A DNA stretch of 64,000 nucleotides from Rheum nobile. Its lineage: Eukaryota > Streptophyta > Magnoliopsida > Caryophyllales > Polygonaceae. The notes under the pieces are model-generated. The model searched no databases, was not told the DNA's origin, and saw nothing but the letters and a program-made list of their open reading frames with translations. The number at the start of each line of letters is the position of its first letter. Position 1 is the stretch's first letter. The DNA lies in contig WOAB01000188.1 in assembly GCA_027886185.1 (NCBI GenBank), forward strand, positions 3,224,001 through 3,288,000, written 5' to 3'. The position numbers and the translations under genes are program-made. Positions 36,501 through 47,159 of the stretch are shown here, piece by piece.

Positions 36501-37522
36501 TAAAGTCAAAAATTTTCTCTAGAAGATTTTAAAAAACGGATTACCAACGAAAACACGACTACAAGAAAAAGGGGTTTCGGTCCTCCCGGGATGTATATCC
36601 TGTTCTCATCCTGTAGAGGATACAAACCACTTCCTCCTTCACTGCAATCATACCTTAGAAACAATCTCAAAAATTAATAAGACGACCAGCCTCTATCTAA
36701 GGACAATCGATTCTGTGAACAAACGAATTGGAGAAATCTTTGAAGAAATAAAACTTAAACTCTCCCCATCTGAGTTTGCAGAGCTTTCTTAACTTGGTGG
36801 GGTATCTGGTTCTTCAGAAACCAAAAAACTTTCTCATATGACAACCCTGATAGGGATGTCATTAAAGACCTACCCATCTACATACAAAACCTCATATGTA
36901 CATGGAACAAAACACAGAAATGGAATCCTGATTGTATTGTTGATCGAATCTCCACAACACGGAAAAAGACACACACAAGAAAACATCGGAAACTCAAATG
37001 GAAAAAAAACCCCGGACAAAGTGACCAAAATTAATGTTGATGGTTCTACCAAAGCAAATGGCGAATCCTCTATTGGTATTATCCGCAGAAATAACCTAGG
37101 ACATCCCACTTTTATCCATGCAGAGAAGTGTGGCATGTCAACTCCCCTCAGAACTGAAACTCTTGCCCTACGAAATGCCCTGATCAAGGCCAAAGAAATG
37201 AAATATGACCAGATACTAATAGAAACTGATAACCTTACCATTGCGAATGTCATTAACAAAATCTGGCACTGCCCATGGGAAATCGAGATTCTTATCTCTG
37301 ATATCCTATGTTTATTACATTGCTTCCAAGCAATGCAGATTTCTCATATTTTTTGTGAAATAAATGCGGTGGCTGACCTTATCGCCAAACTTGGCCACAA
37401 TTTATCTCCGAACGATATCTTGAACAACTCTGAGCTTAAGGCTCTCATCCGCAAGGATGCTATAGGCTAAGTGTCAAGATTTCTTGACAAATAGTCTAAT
37501 TCTTACCTTATATAAAAAAAAA

Positions 37523-38281
37523 GGATTGATGTGCCGAAAATCCAAAACCCTACCCTAGAAAAATGAAGTTTAAAAAAAAATTGAAACCATAAAAAACTAT
37601 TGAAGTAAAATAACTCATGTTCTCTAAACCCTTGAAACCCTAGATCCTATAAATTTTAAATGTTAAATCTTAAGAAATATTTTTTCTTATATTCTTCTAA
37701 ACAATAAAGAAAACTAAATTCACAAAACCCTATGCCCTTAAGGATTTTTAAATCCTACAAAATTATTTTTCATATACTCTTTTTAAAAGTAGTTTCCTCT
37801 TTTCATATAAATCCTAAGGCCCTATAAACTCCACACACCATAACTCTTTAAAACCCAAACTATAAAAACAAAGCTCATATAAACCCCAAAACTCTACACA
37901 CTTTAAACCTAGAAACCTTTAACTCTAGAAACCCCACACACCCTAATCTTAAAAACACTACAATCTTATGGACCCTACCCACCATAAGCATAGAACCTAT
38001 AATCCTATTAGCCATAAACCATTAAACTAAAAACTCCACAAAATTGCATAGCTAAATTTAGGCTTTTTTAAGTTATTTAATATTAAGTTAAAGTTTTAAG
38101 TTTGATTTTTTTGTAAGTTAAACTTTTAAGTTTGATTTTTTTGTAACTTAAACTTCTTATTTTAAAAGTATGCATACTACTACTCATACTACTGGTACAG
38201 AATGAGTAATAGTATGAAGGGTATAAATACAAAAAAGTTGATGGGGTATGAATATCATCATTCTTTCTTTTCTCTTCGTTA
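37523..38281 (-). repeat. inverted counterpart of the DNA left of the LINE (fold-back arm)
   Basis: Read on the minus strand this matches, imperfectly but in order, the 3' parts of the tandem units and 22580-22970: the ATTCATACCC phrase, ATACTACT-type palindrome, AACTTAAAAC runs, GTTTATAGGATTATAG, TTAGGGTGTGTGGGGTTT, GTAGGATTT and finally GGGTTTTCGGCACAT. Its inner end abuts the LINE target duplication. Confidence 0.6.
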
Positions 38282-38291
38282 ATGACCAAAC

Positions 38292-38755
38292 TAGGGGTAA
38301 TCATCGGTCCGAAACCGAACCGAACCGAAAAAAACCGAAAACACCAAAATCCTAAACCGAAAACCGAGCCGAACTATATTGGATCGGTTCGGTTCGAACC
38401 GAACTCAGTTCGGTTCGGTTCGGCTAAAAACCGAATTGCCGACTGGGAGGAGTTGGAGGAGGCGGGCGACTGGGCGAGACTCGAGAGCTTGGAGGAGGCG
38501 GGCGACTGTGCGAGACTCGAGAGCTTGGAGGAGGCGGCCGGCGGGCGACTGTGGGAGACCGGAGACTGGGAGGCTGTGGGAGACCGGCGGGCGACTGCCT
38601 TTCACTTATTTTTTTTTATTTCGGTTTAACCGAACCGAAAACCAAAAACCTAAAATACATAAACCGAACCGAAATATTTCGGTTTCGGTTTGGATCGGTT
38701 TTTTCGGTTCGGTTCGGTTAAAAATTTCGGTTTACCCGAACCGTGCTCAGTCCTA
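38292..38755. mobile_element. hAT-type non-autonomous element (464 bp) with internal minisatellite
   Basis: The flanks carry an 8-bp near-duplication, GACCAAAC (38284-38291) and GACTAAAC (38756-38763). Ends are TAGGGGTAATCATCGGTCCG and, inverted, TAGGACTGAGCACGGTTCGG. Subterminal zones are packed with CCGAACCGAA words. The middle (about 38450-38600) holds a GC-rich unit GGAGGAGGCGGGCGACTG, with GCGAGACTCGAGAGCTT, repeated about three times. It lies about 1.2 kb beyond the 3' end of the PHR1-like coding region. Confidence 0.82.
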
Positions 38756-38818
38756 GACTAAACACAAGGTAGTAGTAACACAAATGAATATCTCGGACTA
38801 GACAGCTCATATAGCAAA

Positions 38819-39162
38819 ATGGGTACTTGCTTTCGCAAGTCGAAACGTCGAAGATGACGAATACCCACAAATCCTACCCCTTGCTCCGATGAATTCGTAA
38901 GTTTCAAGTTCAATCCCACTGGATTTGCATTTTGCTTTAGAATTCCAAGCTCTTCCTGGTTTCAAACTTGCTAATTCAGTTGCAGAGAGACGAGTGTGTT
39001 AAAGGTGTTGAACCCGCAGACGTGAAAGAGCATGAAATCACCGAATTGCTGATGAACCCTAATCCAGATTCGATTGATGATGAGCAGAAGGAGAAATTGA
39101 GTGTACGTGGAAGAGAAGGTAACTTTGGATTTGAAGGTCCAATTCCAAGAGGATGGCAATGA
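38819..39162 (+). other. possible small exon pair of an unknown gene
   Basis: A short block ending CCGATGAATTC|GTAAGTTTC (donor near 38899) and a second block after TTGCAG (near 38984) that reads RDECVKGVEPADVKEHEITE, then LLMNPNPDSIDDEQKEKLS, to a TGA at 39160. Codon content looks protein-like, but the phases of the two blocks do not join cleanly and I do not recognise the protein. It could be a gene fragment carried by transposition or a very small gene. Confidence 0.3.
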
Positions 39163-39964
39163 AGAAGAGAAGAAAGAGAAAGGAGAGCGACTGTATATTT
39201 AGCACAATGGAATTTTATTTTATTTAAGCTTCAGTTTTTACCATTCCATTCTAGGATCCACTACAGTATACAGTCATGCTCAATCTCCCCATGGACGGCC
39301 AAGACAAGCTTTTACACACTAATGCACGTTTTACTATTTTACTGTAGCTACTATGGACAATTCGGTAATCACGCAGCATGTATTCGCGGGTTCGGATCAC
39401 TTCTCATAAACTAAGAATTATTTTAATGACACTGAACATTCTCAGATTATATTTAAGTTTATAATTATTAGCTCTTACCCATACATCAAATAAACAGAAG
39501 TCGTCCTTAAAATCCACGATTGAGTGCACGTGCAGAACGCGTGTGAGCACGGGCAAGTCAATTATAGCTAGTTAACCAAAAAAGTATGCACCAAAACTGC
39601 AATACCAATTCCATTTTGTAGTGCAGCAACCACAGGAAATACGGAAACAGCACACCTAATTTTGCTCATGAGAGAATTCCAAACGCTCTGCTAGAAGTTT
39701 GTCAAAAATGAACATGACATGTACAGACGATCAAGGGCTAGGCCTAGTGTTCCGACCGCCATTGGCAGCAGACACGAATCTCAGTCTGTCATCAATACTG
39801 ATTTACTGATGATGATCAGTAGTCAGGAATCTGAGCTGTTTGAACAACTCTATGAAACAGATCCTACTATGGTCTATAATAAGGGGAGGAGGAAATCTAC
39901 TATGGTCAATCGTTATCATAGTCCTACTCCTTCCTCAATCCTCACCCAAGCCCAAAAGTTTCCA
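39163..39964. other. 3' flank of the PHR1-like gene, no other gene seen
   Basis: Non-coding AT-rich DNA. The 3' untranslated region of the minus-strand gene should lie in the right-hand part, but no clear polyadenylation signal can be assigned. Confidence 0.4.
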
Positions 39965-42465
39965 CTACGAGTTTCCATCGTTTCTTGGACGTTTTGTGGG
40001 ACGACTTGACCTACCCATGTCCTCATTGGTGAGGGTCTCACATGTTTGCTTCCCTCTCTGGGTCAATGAGCTTTCTGAACGATCCGGTTCCGAGGCCTCT
40101 GAACCATTGTTGGCAGCAAGTGAGCTTGGTGAAGCTCTCGGGTTTTCTTTCTCTGTCTTGTTTTGATTCTCAAACATCTTCAGAAGGTTCTTCCCTTGCT
40201 CTTCAATTTGTAACTGAAGCTTCCGTTGTATCTGAGATGGTGAAAAATATTGATATTAGCAAGCATGGTATGGCTAAAAGTTAACATTCAACTACTTCAA
40301 CGAATCATCTTAGAGTGTCCTTTCAGCTTAGCTCAAGAAGCTAATATTTGCATCTAACTACCTCAAGCTGTTCATGGAGTTGCTTCTGGAGTTCCATCTG
40401 CAGCCGCAGTGTTTCTGTGATATCTATGTTCCTGCCATAATAGAAGATCCATAACCACATGTCGGCTATGAGTTTAACAACTAAAGCTTCATTCTATAAC
40501 TCGAATATAACATAGAAATTGCATCAGATTTCTTTTTTCCTTTTACATTTCTGATTGGTTAGCAGATCGAGATAAATAGTACCATGTAAGAAAATAGATC
40601 ATATCATGAAACTACACGTAAGCTTGTTGGGAGATCAGCGGACATAGATCTAAGTGAATTCCTAAAACCTAAGCTAATTGGCATAATACAGCAAATGGAT
40701 CTTACACAGCTTCATTCTAAAACTATGAGGGGAAAAAAACACATTAGAAGCCACAATAGAACATATTGATTCAAAGCATACATAACCCGCAGAAACAGAA
40801 CAAGACTTCTAGTCAACTTACGGATTCAAGTCACTAGATACAACTTGTCCAATAGAGCTATTCCTCTCTGTCCCTGTATAAAGAAGAGGAACACATTACT
40901 TCAATTTGCACTTCAGTATATGAGGTGCAAAGTGTCCACTTTGATCACAACCATGTTTTAAACAGTGTAGTAGTTCATTACCAATCTACATGAAAGAGGG
41001 CATGATTAACATACCTTCAGAAGGTTCTGGTTTGAACCTTGCTGTCCGATATTTCTGGATTTAAGGGAAAACCAGCGTTTTAAGAAATGAATATTGTATG
41101 AGGCACAACATGAAAAGCATTCGAGTATTTAGACACTTACCTGCAGGTGACTTTTCACATGGTATATAGTTAAGCCTTCCACGTTCATAAGCCTCAAGAC
41201 ACCTTTAGGAGTAGCTTCTGTATTGTTGATAACAAACTATCCAGTGATTTCTAAAATCACTATCATAGAATAAGTAAATGTACAGGAGAAAGCTACACAT
41301 ACTTTCACTGCCACCAAGTTGACTGACAGCCTCCACAAAGGCCTCATGAAGCTCAGGTGTCCATCGCATTCGTGGCTTATTAGTCGACCCCCCACTAGAT
41401 ACCGGATTAGAAACTGGCTCCATTGCTTTAGGAATGGACTCCACTACTTTAGGAACTGAAGAAACATCTCTAGATTGTACAGGTTGATTCTGATGAACTT
41501 GGGGCTGATGCAGCAATATATCATCAGAAGATGGTCCCTGAAAAGGTTTCTGGAGGTAAGAACAAGGAGGAGCTAAATCACGAAGGACGTCATTCCACTT
41601 GATGCTCCTAAGATTAGGAAACAATCAACATCCATAGAAGTAGAGAGAAGTTGTAGTTCAATAATATGAACTAGCAAGATTTGAATGATATGTTCTAGTT
41701 CATTTCTGCTGAAAGGACATCACAGTCAGACTTCAGCAACAATAGGCACTTCTTAACACATGAGAAATGTGACTTCACCTTTCAATTATTTGTCATTTGC
41801 CATATTTTAAAGATCAGATAGCAGACCAAAAGGATGCAGGAACTTACCTTGGGTTGCTGGTCAACCACATTAGAATTACTGTAACAGTTACCCCAGTTCG
41901 GGTCTATAGGATCGTCTTCTAGCAAACGGTCTGCAATCTCTTGCCACTCGGATCTTTTTGGGCGGTCATCAGATGAGACAAGTCCTGCAGTACTATCCAC
42001 CTGACCATTAGAGTCAGGTAGGTTTTCAGAAAGCTCAAGTAAAGTCTGGAGATGATCTGCACCCCAAGAATTTTCATCTTGGTCTTTAGGATAGCCGATA
42101 AACCCCATATCCTCATTGGAAATGTGATTAATTGGAAAAATCGTCCCTCCTTCATTGAAAGAAGAGATGTGGGACGGCTGTTGACAGGGCGAGAAAGGAA
42201 CTTGAACTTGTATTTCTGGCAGGAATTCTGAGGCGGATGAGTATATGTCGGGGATGGAGCTACCATCATGAATCCACTGATTAGCAGCTGTTGGCAAACT
42301 CCCCCCCTCATTGAGTGGGTCTGGACTCCTTCCAACATCTTCAAATGCACTGGGCCACACTGGAAGAGGAGAGGAGGGTGCAGCTGAGACTCTGATGTCA
42401 GTGGAACACTTTCCACCTGACGTCTGCATTGGTAAGGCAGGGCGCATGTTCATCTCACAGCCCAT
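39965..42465 (-). CDS. MYB-CC (GARP) transcription factor, PHR1/PHL type
   Basis: Seven coding exons with GT-AG borders, in transcript order: 42465-41848, 41549-41303, 41217-41141, 41054-41015, 40873-40822, 40431-40362, 40231-39965; 456 residues. The MYB-like DNA-binding domain spans exons 2-4 (KPRMRWTPELHEAFVEAV, GGSEKATPKGVLRLMNVEGL, TIYHVKSHLQKYRTARFKPE). The coiled-coil dimerisation domain with the diagnostic LHEQLE is in exons 6-7 (ITETLRLQMELQKQ, LHEQLEIQRKLQLQIEEQGK). The N-terminal half is acidic, Ser/Pro-rich and includes EWQEIADRLLEDD. Proteins of this family bind P1BS sites and control phosphate-starvation genes, acting in the nucleus and restrained by SPX proteins; that role is inferred by family. 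An alternative in-frame ATG lies at 42453. Exon 2 is set at the strong pyrimidine-AG site at 41550, because a nearer upstream AG would break phase. The frame is intact throughout. Whether it is the PHR1 or a PHL orthologue cannot be settled. Confidence 0.93.
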
Positions 42466-43270
42466 ACAGCAAGAGAACCGGCTCTGAGGATACAAGTTTA
42501 CAAAATAGCTAAGAATTCTAGTTTGAATTTGCCAAAAAGTATTAAAAACCTGATGACAACCTAAATCACTTACAAAACTAGCTTACACAAAGTTGTCTTT
42601 TCTGGTTAAACTACCTAATTCATATTTATGAAAACACAAGCAACTCAGCCTAAACCTTCAATTTATGAGTAATTCAACTGAATTTAACCAGCAAGTAGAA
42701 ACCAAAGCACAAAAGCAAAATCGACACGAGGATAGAAACCCCAACCACAAAATCAAACCTAATCTAATAGCAATAGAAGAGATAGGGATAGGAAATTTTC
42801 ATCACCTACGCTCAGATAACAAAATCGGGACATAAAAAAACACTGCATGTAAAATCAAATCTAAAACAAGAAAATCAAATTTTCTAAACAGAAAAACGAT
42901 CCAATTGAAGCAACAAGAGAAAGAGTATGTGGAATTCTCACATGTAGGGATTAGACAGAAGAGCAGAATTGGGCCCTGCAAAGGTGCTAGAGATCCGATT
43001 TGAACATCAATCAAATTATAATTCGAAATCAAAGAGAAATACTGTAATTGGGAGGCCTGCTCTTTGGCTGAAGAGGCGGCTTTCTGCGCTTCTCTGAAGC
43101 CGGAGAAAGCACAAAACTTTTATGGAGAAAAGAAAGATTCCAACAAAACAAAGAGAGTAGCCGTCTCGTGCACACGCGCGCTCTCTCTCTCTCTTTTTTT
43201 TCCGGTGAAGGAAGAATTCGAAGTATCAGATAAATCTGATAGATCGAGAGACCGAGAAACTCGATAGTCA
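42466..43270 (-). promoter_or_regulatory. leader, leader intron and proximal promoter of the PHR1-like gene
   Basis: Upstream of the start there is an acceptor-like CCTCAG at 42484-42489 and a donor-like CATGTGAG near 42940, suggesting a leader intron of about 0.45 kb. A short CT run (about 43181-43200 on the plus strand, GA on the gene strand) lies further upstream. Transcription start was not identified. Confidence 0.4.
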
Positions 43271-43679
43271 GACAAACCGACATGTCAAACAATACAATAA
43301 CGTATAATAAATAAGAAACAAACAAATCGAAATGAAAAGCATAAAGATCCAGGGAAGGGGTAAGAAAGAAACAAACGTGGGTGAGTAGAAACTAACGCAG
43401 CGTCGTGTAGCCGAGGAGCAGGCTAGCAGGAGGATTTACTCCTGGGAAAGTGCGACAAAATTCCTGGGAAATGCCCCGTCTCGAAGGACCAACAAGAGTC
43501 ACACAACCACAACCTCATCCGAAACACAAACTCGATCCAAACGCACAAGACCAGCTCTACACGAAGAGAATGCTTCTCGTGACATGACGAACTTGACGGA
43601 TAGGTGTTGGTTGAAATAATTTGGTTTAAGAATTAGAGTAAATTTGAGGTTAAAAATGATGGCCGCAAACCTACCTTGA
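43271..43679. other. upstream flank, no gene recognised
   Basis: No feature beyond short chance frames. It separates the PHR1-like promoter from retrotransposon remnants. Confidence 0.4.
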
Positions 43680-44100
43680 CCGCCATCGACGAGAGGACTT
43701 GTTGACCTTGAAGAGTGACGGCCCGGTGACGAGGGCTCAAGCAAGAGCCATCGCTCAAGCCTCTCAATCATTTGTTGCTCAGACCATCGCAAGCATTGGC
43801 CTTGCCAAGCCCCTTCCACCGCGCCTAGTCACTTTGGTGACTATGTCCACACATGAAGACCAAGATGGCACCGGGCGCGCCTCGGCCCCATGACACTCAT
43901 AGACGCGCGCCCCATGGCCGGCCCAGCGGCCGCAACTATCCGAGCCTTTCCAATGCTCTTATACCCTTTCCCTTTTTAGTCATTTACTTATGTTTTGGAC
44001 CTTCTATTTTGGGCGTGAAGATCCATTTGCACATGGAGCTCGTCCCACTAGCAACCCTAGTATTTAAATGCCTTTAGTTGCTCTCTTTAGAACTAGTTGA
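43680..44100 (+). pseudogene. LTR-retrotransposon remnant (polyprotein tail and part of an LTR)
   Basis: A frame reading SDGPVTRAQARAIAQASQSF resembles the end of gypsy polyproteins and the stretch at 47414-47520 (VITRAQARCLQEGIQRSLLE). It is followed by LTR-like DNA with TATTTAAAT at 44061. The apparent LTR continues after the insertion at 44101-46590, ending in CACATCA at 46628 with a primer site next to it. Confidence 0.5.
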
Positions 44101-46590
44101 TGTAACACCCCTAAATTACCTTAGGAATATTACCGCCAGTGACCTCGAAACGCATATCCGAAATCATCCAAGGCTTACAGTATTGATCACAAAATAATAA
44201 TTTAAAACGAACAATAACATATATATGAATTTGAATTCAAGATTGTATTATAAATGACGTTGTAAAAACGACAACCCAATAATGTATATCAAAATATCAG
44301 CGGAAGACTTAAATATTAAAAACACAAATAGGATCTAAACCTGGTTCAAAATAATCAAATAACAAAGGAAATGCAGCTGCCTTCAACGTCTTTGTTTCGT
44401 GGCTTCAATCTGGGAAGTTGTACCTGATGTGCCGTATAGGACGGATGACACCAGCCAACCATGCAAAGAAAAGAAAGGTTGGTTAGTCTAATGAAAGACT
44501 AAATAAGGGCTCAAACAGAATGGTTCTGTTGATTGTATCTAGTTACTATCATTGTCTCTCGAATGAAAACCGATAGACGATACGTAACCAGATACTCTCA
44601 CTGAAACTAAGAATAGGAATGCAACAAGAGAAGACTCCAAAGGGAATGAATCTTATAGGAAATTAATGAATATGTTTGTTTGGGAACATTATATTTCACA
44701 CAAAGTTTGAAAACGACCTTGACTATTTGGGTCTCCGACCAACCTCACCGCATAATGTGAATCCAGATTGGAAAGAAGACTTACTTTAATACAAGAGTCC
44801 GGGCGGTTCCACGTTGTACTTCTCGCCCGAGGGTATATTAATTATGTGCAACAAGGCACTTATCTTTTTTAATTTCAAAACGTGCATTTACGTTGAAGCT
44901 TTTAATTTCCACAACAGATCTCGCAATGAGATCTCGGATGGGAATAAATCCCAAAGATTGGGAATAAATCTCGAAGATTGGCACTAGCTAAGTGCACCAC
45001 CACCTATATTCGGATAGGGGTAGGTCATGACCAAAAGCATTAGAGCAATAATCCTCCTAACGCAAAGTTATAAAGAAACGACTAAACCTCGCAAGGAAAT
45101 AGCGTTCCTACGAATACTCGTGCTAAACTAGCATATATGTCCACACCAATGCACAACAAATCCACACCAAGTTTATATAGCACCCTATAATATATATATA
45201 TGTCGTTTCTAGCATAATATACAACCTAATAAGGTTCAATTAACACACCATTTATTCATCCAAGTTCCCAAACAAGAAGAGAATTATTTATCCCAACTTA
45301 ATAGCACAACCGATTCATTGGCAATTAAGATAAAAATGGAATAAATATGCAAGAGCGAACCGCTACTTGCCTTGAATCACAGAGAGATGAACGGTATCAC
45401 GGGGATGGTTGTTTCCGAATAGCAACTTGAATCCTTGCTCTATTTCCGTTCCAGAAGCAAATCCAAGGCGTACCCAAATCACAAAAAAATAAAATAAATT
45501 ATAATTAGATAATTTATTTAATACTGAACTTTGATGGGTATATGCCTCAAGATTTAAATTGAATTAATTAATCTCAAAATAATTCAATTTTCAAGGCTTA
45601 ATCAGTAGGACGATTATCTATACGATTAAAATCAATTAGTCATATATTCTAGATAATCTCTTTATAAATAAATAAATCTCAAAATCTATTTATGAGTCCA
45701 GAAAATTTACTCCAAAATATCATCCGGATGAAAACTTCATATATAACCATTCATAGTCTAAGATAATACCCAAAGTAATTTTAATTAATTTAATTTTAAT
45801 TTTATAAAAATTAGATTAATTTCATATTATTATTTAGTAATTAAGATTAGTTTATTTAACCTTAATTAAACCAAAAAATAATAAAATAAAATAAAAATCG
45901 AACAAAAATCCGAAAATACCCAAACCGTGCGACTCGGAGGAGCTGTCTCAGTTTTCCGGCGTTTCCGGTGGCCAGCAGCGGTTAATCGGCAGCGGGGGCT
46001 TAGGTCTTTGGAAGAGGACTCCAAGGCGCAACTAGTGGTGGTAGTGGCGCCGCCAATGGTGGACGGTGGTCGTCGGATTTTGGCAAAGAACATGCGCGGG
46101 CGGGATTGAGGGCTGTAGAGCTTTGATGAATTTATTGGGTGCCTAACCCTCAACGATTGGTGTCTTATTTATAATGGTTGGGTAGGTCTCGGAGATATCT
46201 TCGTTTCCATCTAAAATTTGCAAGGAAACGATCTCGGATTGGCCCCGATTTCCCGAAGTTTCCAAAACGTTCAACCGAAATATTTCTTGCCTTATATGCT
46301 CAAATTTGATCTTGTGCTTGATTGTTTCCTTCCGATTCCACTTGGATTAGGCGCGTTTAATCCCCCTCTAAAAAGCCCAAGCCTTATGGTTGTAACGACT
46401 TATACTAAAATTCTCCATTTCATTTCTGTTTTTGGAATAAGGAAATAAATACCAAAAGTTCCTTTATTATAAATAGACTTGGAAAATTACATAAATACCC
46501 TTACTAAAATTGAGGGTTATTACATCACTACCCCGTTAAGAAAAAATTTCGACCGCGAAACTAAGCCGAAAACAGATCCGGAGCTCAAGC
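44101..46590 (-). mobile_element. truncated Tekay/Del-like copy: one LTR plus a stub of internal sequence
   Basis: On the minus strand the LTR runs 46524 to 44101 (TGTAATAACC...GGGGTGTTACA, 2424 bp). Next to it, at 46525 to about 46590, are the polypurine tract and the last few dozen bases of a pol gene, as in the complete copy (53388-53520). The rest of the element is missing. No clean 5-bp duplication is visible, so this is a deletion product rather than a neat solo LTR. The interior is largely AT-rich. Confidence 0.8.
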
Positions 46591-47159
46591 AAGTGAGACA
46601 AGGCCTTCAACCTCCTTGTTTCACATCAATTGGTATCAGAGCTCAACGACCAAGTTCAGTGCATTTTCTTCTCAATTTTGTTTCTTTTTATGCTTGTTAA
46701 GTTTGCATCTCTTTCCCCTATAAAATCCACAAAAAAATACCCTTCTGCCGCCTTGTCACCACCGCCCTACCGCCGCTGCCGGCCACCAGCCCTCCGCCGC
46801 TGACCACCAACCCTTCGCCGATCCCACTGCCATAGCCACCAAGCCGTACCTTCGGCCTTGCTCAAAGGTTGAAGAAGCCAACCCCATTCCCCCATGCTCT
46901 AACACATTCATGTGACATCTCCCAAAGTGGCAAACCCCAACATTTTTTGGGGTCAAAAGTAAACTTGTCTAGTGCCATTTCAGGTAATTCCTAGAAAGCT
47001 ATCTTTCCTTTAGCTTGTGTGGGATTTTGTGTGTGTAGCCTAGCATGGTGGGTTGAAAGGTAGTCACCCAAAGTGGCAAGTCTTCTATTCTCTTCTCCAT
47101 TCATAGTTTGACCACTAAACATATTTGTGGTACATTCCAAAAACATCTAATCACCTTGG
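46591..47159 (+). other. LTR end, primer site and leader of a retrotransposon remnant
   Basis: CACATCA (ending 46628), then TGGTATCAGAGC at 46631-46642, matches an LTR end plus initiator-tRNA-Met primer site. Downstream leader-like sequence (Pro-rich in one frame, CCGCCGCTGCCGGCCACC) has no intact gene. Confidence 0.7.

Larger units (their letters stand above)
27328..37470 (+). pseudogene. LINE ORF2 (endonuclease, reverse transcriptase, RNase H), split by an LTR retrotransposon
   Basis: The ATG at 27328 opens MKISVWNCRGLGRKN, the N-terminus of plant L1 endonucleases. The frame is cut at 27551 by the LTR element and resumes at 33590: IIAYAPPNE, CILLGDLNEIQD (catalytic GDxN) to 33925. Reverse transcriptase follows from about 34690 to 35690, with YRPISLCSTIYKIISKIL, AIKLDMEKAYDRIEWNFI, GLRQGDPLS and the active-site FADD. 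A zinc-finger-like stretch lies near 36540-36830, and a C-terminal RNase H (KINVDGSTKANGESSIGII, ETLALRNALIKAK, IETDN) at 37018-37470. Stops (TGA at 33926 and near 34787) and frameshifts (near 34430, 35690, 35975 and 36535, among others) make it dead. The start is preferred over an upstream ATG at 27280 because of the conserved WNCRG context. Confidence 0.88.
23585..37520 (+). mobile_element. full-length non-LTR retrotransposon (LINE, plant L1-like), interrupted by an LTR element
   Basis: The 18-bp duplication AAGGATTGATGTGCCGAA flanks it exactly (23567-23584 and 37521-37538), and a short A-rich tail (TATATAAAAAAAA) precedes the right copy, as target-primed reverse transcription predicts. Subtracting the nested LTR element and its extra TSD leaves about 7.9 kb. 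Content runs from ORF1 (23625-26148) through a pyrimidine-rich spacer to ORF2 (27328-37470: endonuclease, reverse transcriptase, zinc-finger-like region, RNase H). Both frames are broken, so it is inactive. Confidence 0.93.
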
